Shown: positions 25,254-34,226, numbered from the stretch's first letter. The stretch: 64,000 nt of DNA from Oceanospirillum maris DSM 6286 (GCF_000422865.1 NZ_AUGW01000013.1:100441-164440); one strand, 5' to 3'. Notes: a model not told the origin generated them from the letters alone. A program made the numbers and translations.

Positions 25254-26456
25254 ATGTCATCAATACCGTTAGCGACTCTTCGCTTAAATAAAAATGCCGA
25301 GCGCCGTATCCGCGCCGGCCATATCTGGCTTTACAGTAACGAAGTCGATACCAAGGTATCACCACTGCGTAACTATAGCGCGGGTCAGCAGGTTATTGTT
25401 GAAGGCTATAACGGTAAAGTATTGGGTAGCGCCTATATCAACCCGAAAACGCTTATTTGTGCGCGTATGATCAGCCAAGATGCTGAGAAGGTGTTGGATA
25501 AATCAATGCTGGTTCACCGCATTAAGATCGCGTTAGGTTTGCGGGAGCGGGTGTTTCCTACGCCGCATTACCGTTTGGTTTTCGGTGAAAGTGATCTTTT
25601 ACCAGGCTTGGTCGTCGATCGTTTTGGCGATGTGCTATCTGTACAGCTGAATACTGCCGGTATGCAGGTGCTGGAAGAGGATATTCTCGATGCGCTGGAA
25701 AAAGTGCTGAAGCCCCAAGCCATTGTACTGCGTAACGACGGTGGTATGCGTAAACTTGAAGGCCTAGAGGAAGAAACCCGTGTTGCCCGTGGCACTTTGC
25801 CCGACGAAGTTTTCCTAGAGGAAAATGGCGTTAAGTTCCATGTGCCCATTCTGACCGGCCAAAAAACCGGCTGGTTCTATGATCACCGTATGAATCGGGC
25901 TCGCTTGCAGCATTACTGCAAAGATAAAAAAGTATTGGATCTTTTTAGCTATGTAGGCGGCTGGGGTGTGCAGGCAGCAGTTGCTGGGGCAAGCTCTGTT
26001 TTGTGTGTTGATGCCTCAGAAACAGCGTTGGATGAAGTCGATAAAAATGCCGCGCTTAACGGTGTTAGCGACAAAGTAGAAACCATGCTGGGGGATGCTT
26101 TTGAAGCCCTAAAACAGCTGGTGCAGGAAGGCGAACGCTTTGATGTTGTCGTGCTAGATCCACCGGCATTTATTAAGCGCCGTAAAGATATTAAAAATGG
26201 TGAATTGGCTTATCAGCGGATTAATCAATTGGCGATGCGCTTGCTAGAAAAAGATGCCATTTTGATCTCGGCATCGTGCTCAATGCATCTAGCCTACGAT
26301 CGCCTGATTGATATCGTGCGCAGTACATCACGTCACGTGGATCGCCAAGCGCAAATTCTAGAACAGGGCCATCAAGGGGCTGACCATCCGGTACATCCTG
26401 CGATTCCAGAAACAGCCTACCTTAAGTCTCTGATTGTTCGTGTTTTCCGAGATTAA
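25254..26456 (+). CDS. rlmI: 23S rRNA (cytosine-1962-C5)-methyltransferase RlmI
   Basis: SAM-dependent rRNA methyltransferase. From ATG 25254 the product is 400 residues, like E. coli RlmI. An N-terminal PUA-like domain (RIRAGHIWLYSNEVD, about 1-75) precedes the EEHUD-like and Rossmann domains. SAM motifs are VLDLFSYVGGWGVQAAVAGA, the acidic DASETALDEV, VVLDPPAFIKRRKD and SASCSMHL, where the DPPAF and catalytic Cys context are typical. The longer frame from 25164 adds 30 unlikely residues. The following thioesterase gene overlaps its 3' end. Confidence 0.92.
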   Translation: MSSIPLATLRLNKNAERRIRAGHIWLYSNEVDTKVSPLRNYSAGQQVIVEGYNGKVLGSAYINPKTLICARMISQDAEKVLDKSMLVHRIKIALGLRERVFPTPHYRLVFGESDLLPGLVVDRFGDVLSVQLNTAGMQVLEEDILDALEKVLKPQAIVLRNDGGMRKLEGLEEETRVARGTLPDEVFLEENGVKFHVPILTGQKTGWFYDHRMNRARLQHYCKDKKVLDLFSYVGGWGVQAAVAGASSVLCVDASETALDEVDKNAALNGVSDKVETMLGDAFEALKQLVQEGERFDVVVLDPPAFIKRRKDIKNGELAYQRINQLAMRLLEKDAILISASCSMHLAYDRLIDIVRSTSRHVDRQAQILEQGHQGADHPVHPAIPETAYLKSLIVRVFRD

Positions 26457-26895
26457 ATCCAAGGCGGAATTGGGGCAGCCGGATATATTCCTGCTGCCGC
26501 TAACGGTTTCTCAGACGGCTATCGATCATTACGGCCATGTGAATAATGCGGTCTATCTCAAATGGCTAGAAGAGGCCGGTTGGGCGCATTTGGAGCAGCT
26601 GGGAATTAATCTTGAGCGGTATCAGGCGTGGGATGTTGCCATGGTTGTTCATCGGCATGAGTTAGATTATCTTGCGCCGGCCTATGCTGGTGATCAACTG
26701 GTAATGGCAACGTGGCTGGAACGTCATAATCGTATCAGTGTATTTCGACGCTTTCATTTGAAGCGGGTTAGAGATGATAAAACACTCTTCAAAGCTTTTA
26801 GTCATTACGTTTGTACTTACATGAGTAGCGGTAAGGCGCGACGTATCCCGAAAGCGTTAACGGAGTGCTATGATCAGGCTTGTCCACTTAACTGA
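26440..26895 (+). CDS. Acyl-CoA thioesterase, 4HBT hotdog family (YbgC/FcbC-like)
   Basis: Hotdog-fold thioesterase of about 150 residues. The family motif with its catalytic Asp reads DHYGHVNNAVYLKWLEEAG, and the central HRHELDYLAPAYAGD strand is typical. Substrate could be an acyl-CoA or 4-hydroxybenzoyl-CoA-like compound. The start is uncertain: TTG 26434 and GTG 26440 lie within the end of rlmI, while TTG 26470 has AAGG 5 bases upstream and would give a 140-residue protein. Overlap suggests cotranscription with rlmI. Confidence 0.85.
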   Translation: MFSEIKSKAELGQPDIFLLPLTVSQTAIDHYGHVNNAVYLKWLEEAGWAHLEQLGINLERYQAWDVAMVVHRHELDYLAPAYAGDQLVMATWLERHNRISVFRRFHLKRVRDDKTLFKAFSHYVCTYMSSGKARRIPKALTECYDQACPLN

Positions 26896-26920
26896 ATGAT
26901 CTCTGGGATTGAGACTCGCA

Positions 26921-27745
26921 ATGAAGCTTTACCTTTATCTTTCATTTCGCCATCTTGATGTTTTACGTAACAATCGTCTGCATTTTTCCGGTGTCACCGA
27001 GTGCCAAGATCCCTTTGAGATTAATCGGCCCACGGTACGTAAAGCACCAGAAAAAACACCGATTAGCGAAGAAGACTTCCAAACGGAGTTGCGCCGACAG
27101 TATGCGGCGCTACCTGCGCATATGCAGGGTTTTGTTACAGAGGCTTATTTTTGTGAGCAAGCCGCTTTAAAACGCCCTGCCATAGAAAAGCAGATGCGCC
27201 AACGACAACAGCCGAAAACAAAAAAATTACCGGATGCTAGAAAACTAGAAAGTTTAGCACTATGCCGCCTGTTTAAGGCACCGGACAATCCTGTGTTATG
27301 GGAGCGCTATAGCGACAATTACCGTGGCTTTGTGATTGAGCTGGATGGTGGGCACAGCTACTTTATGCATCCCAAATATAATGAACAACCGCAGTTATTG
27401 CGCCCTGTGACTTACAGCAATGAACGCCCCTCGGTAAAGGCTCGGGTGCAACCGTTTCCCGCACTTTTCTATCGTGGTAATGGCTGGAGCTTTGAAGAAG
27501 AGGTGCGCTTGGTTCGTCCGAAAGAGACCGCTGATAAAATGGCTGTAGCGGCAGGTAAAGAGTTTTTCTTCTATAAATTTCCGCCGACCATTGTTAAGCA
27601 GGTTGTCGTTGGTTGCAACGCTAGCGCGGAAGATCGCCAGCAGCTAAAGCAGCTTTTATCCGTGGATCTGCGCTATAAGAAAGTATTGCAGTCTAATCTT
27701 TGGCTTGACCCAGATTTCTATGCGCTGCATATCAAGCCCGCATAA
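26921..27745 (+). CDS. DUF2971 domain protein
   Basis: About 274 residues from ATG 26921. The N-terminal LYLYLSFRHLDVLRNNRLHFS with FSGVTECQDPFE and the central ALCRLFKAPDNPVLWERYSDNYRGFVIELD match the DUF2971 pattern. The family is seen near toxin-antitoxin and phage-response loci in some genomes, but nothing here supports such a role. It follows the thioesterase by 25 bases on the same strand. Confidence 0.72.
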   Translation: MKLYLYLSFRHLDVLRNNRLHFSGVTECQDPFEINRPTVRKAPEKTPISEEDFQTELRRQYAALPAHMQGFVTEAYFCEQAALKRPAIEKQMRQRQQPKTKKLPDARKLESLALCRLFKAPDNPVLWERYSDNYRGFVIELDGGHSYFMHPKYNEQPQLLRPVTYSNERPSVKARVQPFPALFYRGNGWSFEEEVRLVRPKETADKMAVAAGKEFFFYKFPPTIVKQVVVGCNASAEDRQQLKQLLSVDLRYKKVLQSNLWLDPDFYALHIKPA

Positions 27746-27868
27746 TAGTTTGGCTGGTGAGAAGATTTTATAGTCTGGCCGCAGCGTCACCTTTTCACCT
27801 TGTTCCTTCGATGTTGTCTTTCGTTTTATCTCCGGTTATCTATTTTAAGTGTTGATAGTGAGTGTGTT

Positions 27869-28561
27869 ATGGCTAATTTTCAAACCCACCTTGGGGGTGC
27901 AGCTCTTGGCGGTGGTCTAGCGTTATCTGGCGCTTTAGTGATCAATTTAATGAGTTTAAATGAAGCGATTGCAGGCTGGTGCTTGGTGATGATCGGCGGG
28001 GTTTTACCCGATATTGATTCCAATCATTCTAAGGTTGTACGGGCACTATTTACGGTTCTTGGGGGGATTGCCGCCGTGCTTGGGGTGGTGGTCTTCACCG
28101 ATAAAATACCGATTATGGGGCTTTGGATCGTCGGGACTATCGGTTTTGTCACGGTGCGTTATGGCTGCTGGTACGTCTTTACTCGGTTTACTGTACACCG
28201 AGGTATTTTTCATTCGTTATTGGCCGGTTGTTTATTCGCTGTATTTACTGCTTTTGTGGCGTTTCAAGGCATGGAGCTATCAGATGATGTGAGCTGGTTA
28301 ATGGGGCTTAGCCTGTTGATTGGCTATATTATCCATTTGCTATTGGATGAGTGTTACAGCGTGGATTTAACCAATGCACGCCTAAAGCGCTCCTTTGGAA
28401 CTGCGCTTAAGCTGTTTGATTACCGTAATATTGGGAATAGCATCTTGATGCTAGGCTTGCTGGTGGCGCTTATTATGACTATTGCTCCTCCGATTAGTGA
28501 ACTCTGGTATTTGCTGACAGATCCGAGGGTTCGTTGGAGCTGGCAGAAGAGTTGGTCTTAA
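27869..28561 (+). CDS. YdjM-like membrane-bound metal-dependent hydrolase family protein
   Basis: 230 residues with four to six transmembrane helices. The metal-binding motif at the start (NFQTHLGGAALGGG with H7) and GGVLPDIDSNHS, plus VHRGIFHSLLAG and LLLDECYSVDL, match the DUF457/YdjM family of inner-membrane putative phospholipase-like hydrolases; E. coli YdjM is LexA-regulated. ATG 27869 fits the family N-terminus (MANFxTH); the frame back to 27800 adds 23 unlikely residues. No LexA box was seen upstream. It ends facing pgeF tail to tail with a 4-base overlap. Confidence 0.85.
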   Translation: MANFQTHLGGAALGGGLALSGALVINLMSLNEAIAGWCLVMIGGVLPDIDSNHSKVVRALFTVLGGIAAVLGVVVFTDKIPIMGLWIVGTIGFVTVRYGCWYVFTRFTVHRGIFHSLLAGCLFAVFTAFVAFQGMELSDDVSWLMGLSLLIGYIIHLLLDECYSVDLTNARLKRSFGTALKLFDYRNIGNSILMLGLLVALIMTIAPPISELWYLLTDPRVRWSWQKSWS

Positions 28562-29301
28562 TCTGCTAGCCAAATAACGCTAGCCATACGGCCTGTCTGG
28601 CCATCTCTACGGTAGGAGTAGAAGCGTTTACGTTCAGCGTAGGTGCAGAAGGCTCCGCCGTAGACCTGGTCTACACCTCGCTCTGCCAGTTTTAGGCGGG
28701 CAAGTTGATACAGGTCAGCCATGTAGTGATTGAGTCGAAAAGGGCTGGGTTCAAAGCAATCAAAACTTTGGGGGAGTTGCTCAACAAAACGTTGGCGAAC
28801 TTCATCGCCCACTTCAAAGTGTTTGCTGCTAATGGCTGGGCCAAGCCAGACCAATGTCTTTTCAGGGTCTAAATCTAACCGATCTAAAGTAGCTTCCAGT
28901 ACGCCATCCGCTAAACCACGCCAACCCGCATGCGCTACGGCCACACGATCCCCGTCTTCTGAGCAGAAAAATACCGGTAGACAGTCGGCGGTCATCACAA
29001 CGCAGGCGTATTGAGAGTTAAACGCAACAGAGGCATCAGCTTCGATATTCGGCGTAAAGCTATCCGCTACAAGTGTGGAGTGAGTTTGGTTTAGCCAAAG
29101 CAAAGGGTGCTGTTCACCAATAAAACTTTGTAGATCACCCCGTGCCTTTGCCACCGTTGCAGGATTGTCACCAACATGGGCGGCCATATTAAAGTGATCA
29201 AAAGGAGATGTACTACCACCGCGTTCACGGGAGGTTACAAACGCCTTTACATTTTTCGGCGCTGGCCAATGGGGCGCTATAAAAGCAAAGGCATTTCGCA
29301 T
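28558..29301 (-). CDS. pgeF: Peptidoglycan editing factor PgeF / laccase-domain protein (YfiH)
   Basis: 247-residue Cu-oxidase_4/YfiH family protein. In E. coli PgeF corrects misincorporated L-Ser in peptidoglycan precursors; relatives have purine nucleoside or phenol-oxidase activity. The His/Cys site is visible as VMTADCLPVFF and VAVAHAGWRGLADG; MAAHVGDNPATV is the conserved N-terminal motif. The ATG directly follows the rluD stop (TAAATG), with AGGAAG upstream: coupled translation. rluD-pgeF opposite bamD is the standard order. Confidence 0.92.
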   Translation of the reverse strand: MRNAFAFIAPHWPAPKNVKAFVTSRERGGSTSPFDHFNMAAHVGDNPATVAKARGDLQSFIGEQHPLLWLNQTHSTLVADSFTPNIEADASVAFNSQYACVVMTADCLPVFFCSEDGDRVAVAHAGWRGLADGVLEATLDRLDLDPEKTLVWLGPAISSKHFEVGDEVRQRFVEQLPQSFDCFEPSPFRLNHYMADLYQLARLKLAERGVDQVYGGAFCTYAERKRFYSYRRDGQTGRMASVIWLAD

Positions 29302-30258
29302 TTAGTCTTCCTGATCTGTTTTAAGAACGTCTAGCAGATGGAGGAAATCTTCGGGGAGATCAACTTCCCATTCCATCATGTCGCCAGTAGCGGGGTGACA
29401 GAGTTCAAGGCGCTTGGCATGTAATGCCTGCCGACCAAAGGTGCGTAACAGCTCTTTTAGTGTTTCGGTACAACCCGCAGGCAAACGCATACGGCCCCCA
29501 TAAACAGGGTCACCGACAAGAGGATAGTTGATATGAGCCATGTGTACACGAATCTGGTGTGTGCGACCGGTTTCCAGTTTGCAGCGGATATGTGTATGAC
29601 CACGGTATCGCTGTAAAACACGATAGTGCGTCACCGCAGGCTTACTACCTGTATCGGTTACGGTCATACGTTTCCGGTCTTTGGCATGACGGCCAATGGG
29701 CGCATCCACTTTACCACCGCCGGTCATAACGCCCACAGAAACCGCTTCATATTCACGGCCCATTGAGCGATCTTGTAGCTGTTCAACCAAGGCATTTTGC
29801 GCCATTAAGTTTTTTGCGACCACCATAAGCCCCGTCGTATCTTTATCAAGACGGTGCACAATACCTGCACGGGGTAAGTGAGCCATATCAGGAGCATGGT
29901 GTAGCAGTGCATTCAACAAAGTACCACTTTGATGACCTGCAGCGGGATGAACAACCAACCCTGCGGCTTTGTTGATCACTAAAATATCGTCATCTTCGTA
30001 AACGATATCCAGAGCGATATCTTGAGCAACCCACTCATCGTTATTAACTTCGGTTGCTTCAATCTTGAGCTGCTCTCCGCCATTCAACTTCTCTTTCGGC
30101 TTACGCTGGGCATCATTAACGGTCAATTGACCGGACTTAATCCAGCTTTGCAGGCGGGAACGAGAGTAATCAGGAAAAAGCTCTGCGGCAATTTGATCTA
30201 AACGGGAACCGCTCAGCTCAAAAGGGACGGTTGCTTGCAAGGAAATTGTTTCAGCCAT
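29302..30258 (-). CDS. rluD: 23S rRNA pseudouridine(1911/1915/1917) synthase RluD
   Basis: Pseudouridine synthase for helix 69 of 23S rRNA. The 318-residue product has an N-terminal S4 domain (SRLDQIAAELFPDYSRSRLQSWIKSGQLTVN) and the RluA-type catalytic domain with HRLDKDTTGLMVVAKN carrying the catalytic Asp, then KLETGRTHQIRVHMA. Divergent from bamD, which excludes the generic RluA group, and immediately upstream of pgeF. Confidence 0.94.
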   Translation of the reverse strand: MAETISLQATVPFELSGSRLDQIAAELFPDYSRSRLQSWIKSGQLTVNDAQRKPKEKLNGGEQLKIEATEVNNDEWVAQDIALDIVYEDDDILVINKAAGLVVHPAAGHQSGTLLNALLHHAPDMAHLPRAGIVHRLDKDTTGLMVVAKNLMAQNALVEQLQDRSMGREYEAVSVGVMTGGGKVDAPIGRHAKDRKRMTVTDTGSKPAVTHYRVLQRYRGHTHIRCKLETGRTHQIRVHMAHINYPLVGDPVYGGRMRLPAGCTETLKELLRTFGRQALHAKRLELCHPATGDMMEWEVDLPEDFLHLLDVLKTDQED

Positions 30259-30461
30259 GGATGAAAATCAGTCCGGGTAAGAGGTAATATCTAGGTATCA
30301 GAAGCTGAAAAATAAATGTTCGTTTTTCAGGAAACTGATACAGGCCTTGGGTGTCAGAAAAGGGCTCAGGTCTGACCGATTCTGAACACGTATTTGTCAG
30401 CGGCCTGTGCTATAGTCATTCGCCGGTCATTCTACCATTGAAAACAGCTTTTTTGGTGATT

Positions 30462-31421
30462 ATGCGTAACCTAGTTTCTCTCCGTCATTATAAACCCCGT
30501 GGTCGCGGCCTATGCGCCTTGTCAAAAGGCATTCAGGCGTGCTCAAAAGGCATCGCGGTGTGTTCAAAAAGAATAACGGCCTGCTGCTCTCGTCGTGTGT
30601 TATTCGCTGTTTTTGCAGGGATCTCTCTCCTATTATCGGGCTGTGCAAAAGATCAATCTGCTGCCGATTTAGCCAAGGCTGAACGTACGCTCTATTTAGA
30701 AGCCCGAGAGGCTCTTGAGGGCAATAACTTTATTCGTAGTCTTGAGCTGTTAGAAGCCTTAGAAACAAAATATCCCCTAGGCCGTTTCTCTGAACAATCG
30801 TTGTTAGAGCAAATCTACGCGCAATATCGAAGCCAAAATTATGAGCGTGCTCGGGCAACCGCGGATCGGTTTACGCGCTTACATCCTCGTCATGCGCAGG
30901 TTGATTACGCCTATTATATGAAAGGCTTGTCATCCTATATGGCTGGCCGCTATATGCTGGAAGGCCTAGAGCTGATTGATATTTCTGAGCGTGATTTGGG
31001 TGCGACCCGTGATGCTTTCAGCGATTTTGATACTTTTCTAAGACGTTATCCTGATAGTCGCTACGCCAACGATGCTCGCCAGCGTATGCTTTATATTCGT
31101 AATGTGCTTGCCCGCCGAGAGATCTTTATTGCCCAGTTCTATATTCGTAAAAGTGGCTATGTGGCGGCAATAAAACGCAGTCAGTTCGCGCTTGAGAATT
31201 ATCCAACCTCGGGTATTTCTGGTGATGCTTTGGCGACACTTAGTGAGGCCTATCTTCACTTAGGTATGGAGGAAGAAGCTTTTGAGGCGTTGAGCTTGCT
31301 TAAATCGCAATATCCGCAGCACAAGCAGCTCACAGAAAATGGAAAACTGAAATTGCTAAAACCTTTGGGTGAAAAAGGCCAGGCGCCGTGGAAGGTTCTT
31401 ATTCCTGATCTTTTTGGATAG
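30462..31421 (+). CDS. bamD: Outer membrane assembly lipoprotein BamD
   Basis: BAM complex lipoprotein with TPR-like repeats. The lipobox is LLLSGC (acylated Cys at about residue 63 from ATG 30462); TPR helices follow (SRSQNYERARATADRFTRLHP, YYMKGLSSYMAGR, DAFSDFDTFLRRYPDSRYANDA). The signal peptide is preceded by about 45 unusual residues rich in Cys, Lys and Arg, built from a 21-bp repeat. A GTG at 30597 would give a normal short signal but without positive charge, so the ATG is preferred. Divergent from rluD. Confidence 0.92.
   Translation: MRNLVSLRHYKPRGRGLCALSKGIQACSKGIAVCSKRITACCSRRVLFAVFAGISLLLSGCAKDQSAADLAKAERTLYLEAREALEGNNFIRSLELLEALETKYPLGRFSEQSLLEQIYAQYRSQNYERARATADRFTRLHPRHAQVDYAYYMKGLSSYMAGRYMLEGLELIDISERDLGATRDAFSDFDTFLRRYPDSRYANDARQRMLYIRNVLARREIFIAQFYIRKSGYVAAIKRSQFALENYPTSGISGDALATLSEAYLHLGMEEEAFEALSLLKSQYPQHKQLTENGKLKLLKPLGEKGQAPWKVLIPDLFG
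30519..30581. repeat. 21-bp imperfect tandem repeat at the 5' end of bamD
   Basis: Copies at 30519-30539, 30540-30560 and 30561-30581 share TCAAAAGGCAT-like cores, giving the repeated peptide CSKGI ahead of the lipoprotein signal. Confidence 0.8.
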
Positions 31422-31481
31422 AAACATTGATAGCGTACCATTCAATCCATTTAATATTGGACTTAGCTTTAGGGTGATATC

Positions 31482-31751
31482 ATGGGTTTTATTATTTTCA
31501 GGTTAATTATTTTTGTAGCGATCGTTTGGTTTGGGTTACGCCTGTTAAAGGTCTATAACCAGAAAAAACTAGAGGCTCAAAACGATAGCTTGCAGGGGAA
31601 AAACCGCAAGGGAAATGACCCTGAGCAGATGGTTCAATGCCGTTACTGCAACCTGCATTTACCACAGAAAGATGCGGTTAAACATGAAAGCCTTTGGTTT
31701 TGCTGCCACGAACATAAAAAGCATTTTTTAGAGCATGGCCCTGAAAAATAA
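31482..31751 (+). CDS. PP0621 family small membrane zinc-ribbon-like protein
   Basis: 89 residues: one N-terminal transmembrane helix (IIFRLIIFVAIVWFGLRLL) and a C-terminal CRYCNLHLP...CCHEHKKHF segment with CxxC and CxxH pairs, matching the PP0621 family. The Cys/His set probably binds zinc. It lies 60 bases after bamD, on the same strand, and ends before a strong terminator. Function unknown; location beside bamD is conserved in some Pseudomonadales, as far as I recall. Confidence 0.85.
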   Translation: MGFIIFRLIIFVAIVWFGLRLLKVYNQKKLEAQNDSLQGKNRKGNDPEQMVQCRYCNLHLPQKDAVKHESLWFCCHEHKKHFLEHGPEK

Positions 31752-31785
31752 AAGTGAGCGATGAATCACAACGCTAGAAGTAAAT

Positions 31786-31840
31786 AGCTAGTAGTGAATC
31801 GAAAGCTTAGCAGTGAATAGAAAGCCGAGTAATAAGTAGC
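31786..31840. repeat. Degenerate 18-19-bp tandem repeat after the PP0621 gene
   Basis: Three successive units beginning AGC (31786-31803, 31804-31822, 31823-31840) share AGTGAATMGAAAGC-like cores. Non-coding. Confidence 0.55.
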
Positions 31841-31844
31841 ATCG

Positions 31845-31886
31845 AAAAGGGGTTGTGGATAGAAGGTTTATCCACAACCCCTTTTT
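31845..31886. terminator. Strong bidirectional terminator between the PP0621 gene and thiO
   Basis: GGGGTTGTGGATA (31849-31861) and TATCCACAACCCC (31869-31881) pair perfectly, flanked by AAAA and TTTTT, so it can terminate both convergent genes. Confidence 0.88.
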
Positions 31887-31906
31887 CTGTTGGTTGGTCG
31901 ATAAGG

Positions 31907-33016
31907 CTAGTTCTTTGTCGATAGACGGGTTTTTGGTAGATAGGCGCTGGGATCAATAATCGGTGTTTGTCCTAATAGCTGATTGCACAGTAGCTCGGTG
32001 GCTGCAGGAGCCAGTACTAAGCCATTACGGAAGTGCCCTGTGTTAAGATGCAAATGCCCCGTACTCTCTACGGCTCCGATAAAGGGAATACCATCTGGCG
32101 AACCGGGCCGTAAGCCGCACCAATGATGTTCCACTGGAATATCTTTTAGCGCAGGCAATATTGCTTCAGCACTGGCTTGTAATGATTGGCGAGCCTCTTC
32201 CGTTGTTTGTTTGTTAAAGCCTTCATATTCTAAGGTAGAGCCAACTAAAATACGGCCATCATTACGGGGGATGACATAGCGACCATCGAGCATCACGACC
32301 CGATCAACCAAACCTGGCTCCGCTTTGTAGACCATCATTTGTCCCCGTACGGGCTCAATGGGTAGGTTTGGTAAAACCGCCTCTTCCGCCAAAATCCCCG
32401 CACTCCAAGCACCGCCGCAGACAATGACTTGTCCTGCCCCTAAAACCGCGTTAGAAGTATTAACGCCAATGGCTTGACCGTCCATTACGCGAATACTTTT
32501 AACCTCCACATGCTCTAAAATACGAACATTAGGGTGCTGCTCTAGACTTTTCTTCAGTGCTTTTCCTAAGCGAGGATTACGAATGCTGCCCACTTCAGGC
32601 ATCCAGATCGCTTGCTCTTTACCGGCAGCAAGATTCGCTTCTTTTTCGTAGATAAACTGCTGATCAACGTGATGTAAGGGCTGCTGATTTTTTGCCGCCC
32701 AAGCAAGAGCTTCGGCATCGTCTTCAACCCTTAGCATAAGCATGCCGCCGGCACGAAACTCAGGATCAATCCCTGTTTCTTCTGCTAGAAGGTTAGCCAG
32801 CTCTGGATAGTAGCCCTGAGACCAGTTTGCTAATGCGGTGATTTCAGGGCGATAACGCCACGGATACAGAGGAGAAACAATGCCTCCGCCAGCCCATGAG
32901 GATTCTTTGCACAACTCGCCTTGATCAATAATAGTGACATCTGCGCCGGAGTTAGCCAATGTGCGGGCGGTCATCATACCGATAACGCCGCCCCCTACGA
33001 TTAGAAAGTCGTTCAC
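31907..33016 (-). CDS. thiO: Glycine oxidase ThiO (thiamine biosynthesis)
   Basis: FAD enzyme oxidising glycine to iminoglyoxylate for the thiazole ring of thiamine. 369 residues: FAD motif FLIVGGGVIGMMTARTLANSGA, the CKESSWAGGGIVSPLYPWRY block typical of ThiO, and the C-terminal GLRPGSPDGIPFIGAV with NTGHFRNGLVLAPAA. GTG start with AGGATAAACA upstream. It lies 44 bases after pilV on the same strand, an arrangement also seen in Pseudomonas-like genomes, though functional linkage is unlikely. Confidence 0.93.
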   Translation of the reverse strand: MNDFLIVGGGVIGMMTARTLANSGADVTIIDQGELCKESSWAGGGIVSPLYPWRYRPEITALANWSQGYYPELANLLAEETGIDPEFRAGGMLMLRVEDDAEALAWAAKNQQPLHHVDQQFIYEKEANLAAGKEQAIWMPEVGSIRNPRLGKALKKSLEQHPNVRILEHVEVKSIRVMDGQAIGVNTSNAVLGAGQVIVCGGAWSAGILAEEAVLPNLPIEPVRGQMMVYKAEPGLVDRVVMLDGRYVIPRNDGRILVGSTLEYEGFNKQTTEEARQSLQASAEAILPALKDIPVEHHWCGLRPGSPDGIPFIGAVESTGHLHLNTGHFRNGLVLAPAATELLCNQLLGQTPIIDPSAYLPKTRLSTKN

Positions 33017-33060
33017 TGTTTATCCTTATCTTGTCGCGGTCAATAAATAGCCATTCATCA

Positions 33061-33537
33061 TTAACAACCAAAAAGGTCGCAGGTCGCTTGGATTCGCACG
33101 CTATCGTCAGCGCCTGGGCCTCCTTGCATAAAATCGATATAAAGTAGGGTGCTGAGCTTAATGCTTTGCTCTTGATTCTGATTATCGTGCCAACGAACGG
33201 TCGCTGTATATTGATGAGTATTGCTCAGCCCTGCAAAAGGGCTAACTTCCCAGAGGAGATCATACGCTGCACTGACACCGGCTATGTTGTTTTTATGGCC
33301 ATTTGTCCCGTTGCTAGGGTTTATCAGCAGTCCTTCAATGGCATTTTGCCCGTGAACCAGTGCCTGAGTACGGGCTTGCGTTGTAGCCCCAGCTCGAAGT
33401 AGGTCGCCCTGGAATTTAGCGGTAGCGGTCATGCCAACGGAGATGATCAGAACAACCATTAATATTTCTATTAGCGAGATGCCTGTTTGTCGAGACAGAC
33501 TTATTTGCAGAGAAATGCTTGTTTGAGATCGGATCAT
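33061..33537 (-). CDS. pilV: Type IV pilus minor pilin PilV-like
   Basis: 158-residue prepilin-like protein. The class III signal is RQTGISLIEILMVVLIISVG: cleavage after Gly with Glu at +5, then a hydrophobic helix. The length, the position at the end of the minor-pilin operon and the C-terminal Cys pair (CDLFGC) suggest PilV. GGAG lies 8 bases upstream of the ATG. Minor pilins prime type IV pilus assembly in the inner membrane. Confidence 0.82.
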   Translation of the reverse strand: MIRSQTSISLQISLSRQTGISLIEILMVVLIISVGMTATAKFQGDLLRAGATTQARTQALVHGQNAIEGLLINPSNGTNGHKNNIAGVSAAYDLLWEVSPFAGLSNTHQYTATVRWHDNQNQEQSIKLSTLLYIDFMQGGPGADDSVRIQATCDLFGC

Positions 33538-33599
33538 AATATTGGCTCCATACTAACGGTTGGCTCCATGCTCATCCCTGCATCTATGACCAATCATGC

Positions 33600-34226
33600 C
33601 TATGGCCAGTCACGCCAGCTACCAGGAATACGGATAAAATCCGTGATCGCGGGGTTTACGGCATTGGGTTTCGATAAGACCCTGATCCATTGTGTTCGGG
33701 TTAAATCTGAATCTGACATTGCCACAGCTGTGGCGGCTACGTCGATAATCCATCTATTGCAGTCCGCTAAAAGCACCGGATTAGGATCATCCAAACAAGC
33801 GCGCGTATAGCTGACGGTAAGCTGATAGTGATCACCGCTACGGGTTAGCACAATATTATCTGCATTTAGATCATTCCAGCTAACAGCATCGCTATTTTCA
33901 TCGCTGGCATTCCAAATGGCAAAAGTATGATGATGTTGATCAAGCCATGCAATACCGTATTCTAAGGCGGCTTCTGCGGCATAGCTGGCCTCTTTGCTTC
34001 GATATTCATTCGCCGAGATTGTTTGTTCTGTGAGTAATGTTCTAGCGGTTAAAAAAGAGATCATCGTTAGAGCAACCAGCAGCACCATAGCAAACATTAG
34101 CGTGACCATGCCTTGTTGTCGATCAAGGGGGCGGTTGTGCTTAAGGTGCGGCTTGTTAAGCCCAAAAGAGGAAGGCCTGCTCCCAAAAGAGGACGGCCTA
34201 CTAAAGGCGTTTAAAATAACGGTCAT
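33600..34226 (-). CDS. pilX: Type IV pilus assembly protein PilX-like
   Basis: 208 residues with a prepilin-like segment QQGMVTLMFAMVLLVALTMI at about residues 38-57 and SANEYRSKEASYAAEAALEYG, which matches the PilX N-terminal family; no Glu at +5, as is usual for PilX. The leader is unusually long because of a duplicated RPSSFGx heptad (34161-34202). The start overlaps the pilW end by 26 bases with TGAGAG upstream; a 62-base gap separates it from pilV. Confidence 0.82.
   Translation of the reverse strand: MTVILNAFSRPSSFGSRPSSFGLNKPHLKHNRPLDRQQGMVTLMFAMVLLVALTMISFLTARTLLTEQTISANEYRSKEASYAAEAALEYGIAWLDQHHHTFAIWNASDENSDAVSWNDLNADNIVLTRSGDHYQLTVSYTRACLDDPNPVLLADCNRWIIDVAATAVAMSDSDLTRTQWIRVLSKPNAVNPAITDFIRIPGSWRDWP
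34161..34202. repeat. 21-bp direct repeat at the 5' end of pilX
   Basis: Two 21-base copies (34161-34181 and 34182-34202) start CCCAAAAGAGGA and differ at two positions; they encode RPSSFG twice. Confidence 0.85.

Noticed and set aside
26909..27745. DUF2971 gene as part of a defence island
   Set aside because: Neighbours are rlmI, a thioesterase and a membrane hydrolase with no nuclease, methylase or toxin partner, so no defence context is visible.
31845..31886. Possible attachment or mobile-element end because of the long perfect inverted repeat
   Set aside because: The A/T tracts, loop size and position between two convergent gene ends fit a bidirectional terminator; no integrase or duplicated target is present.
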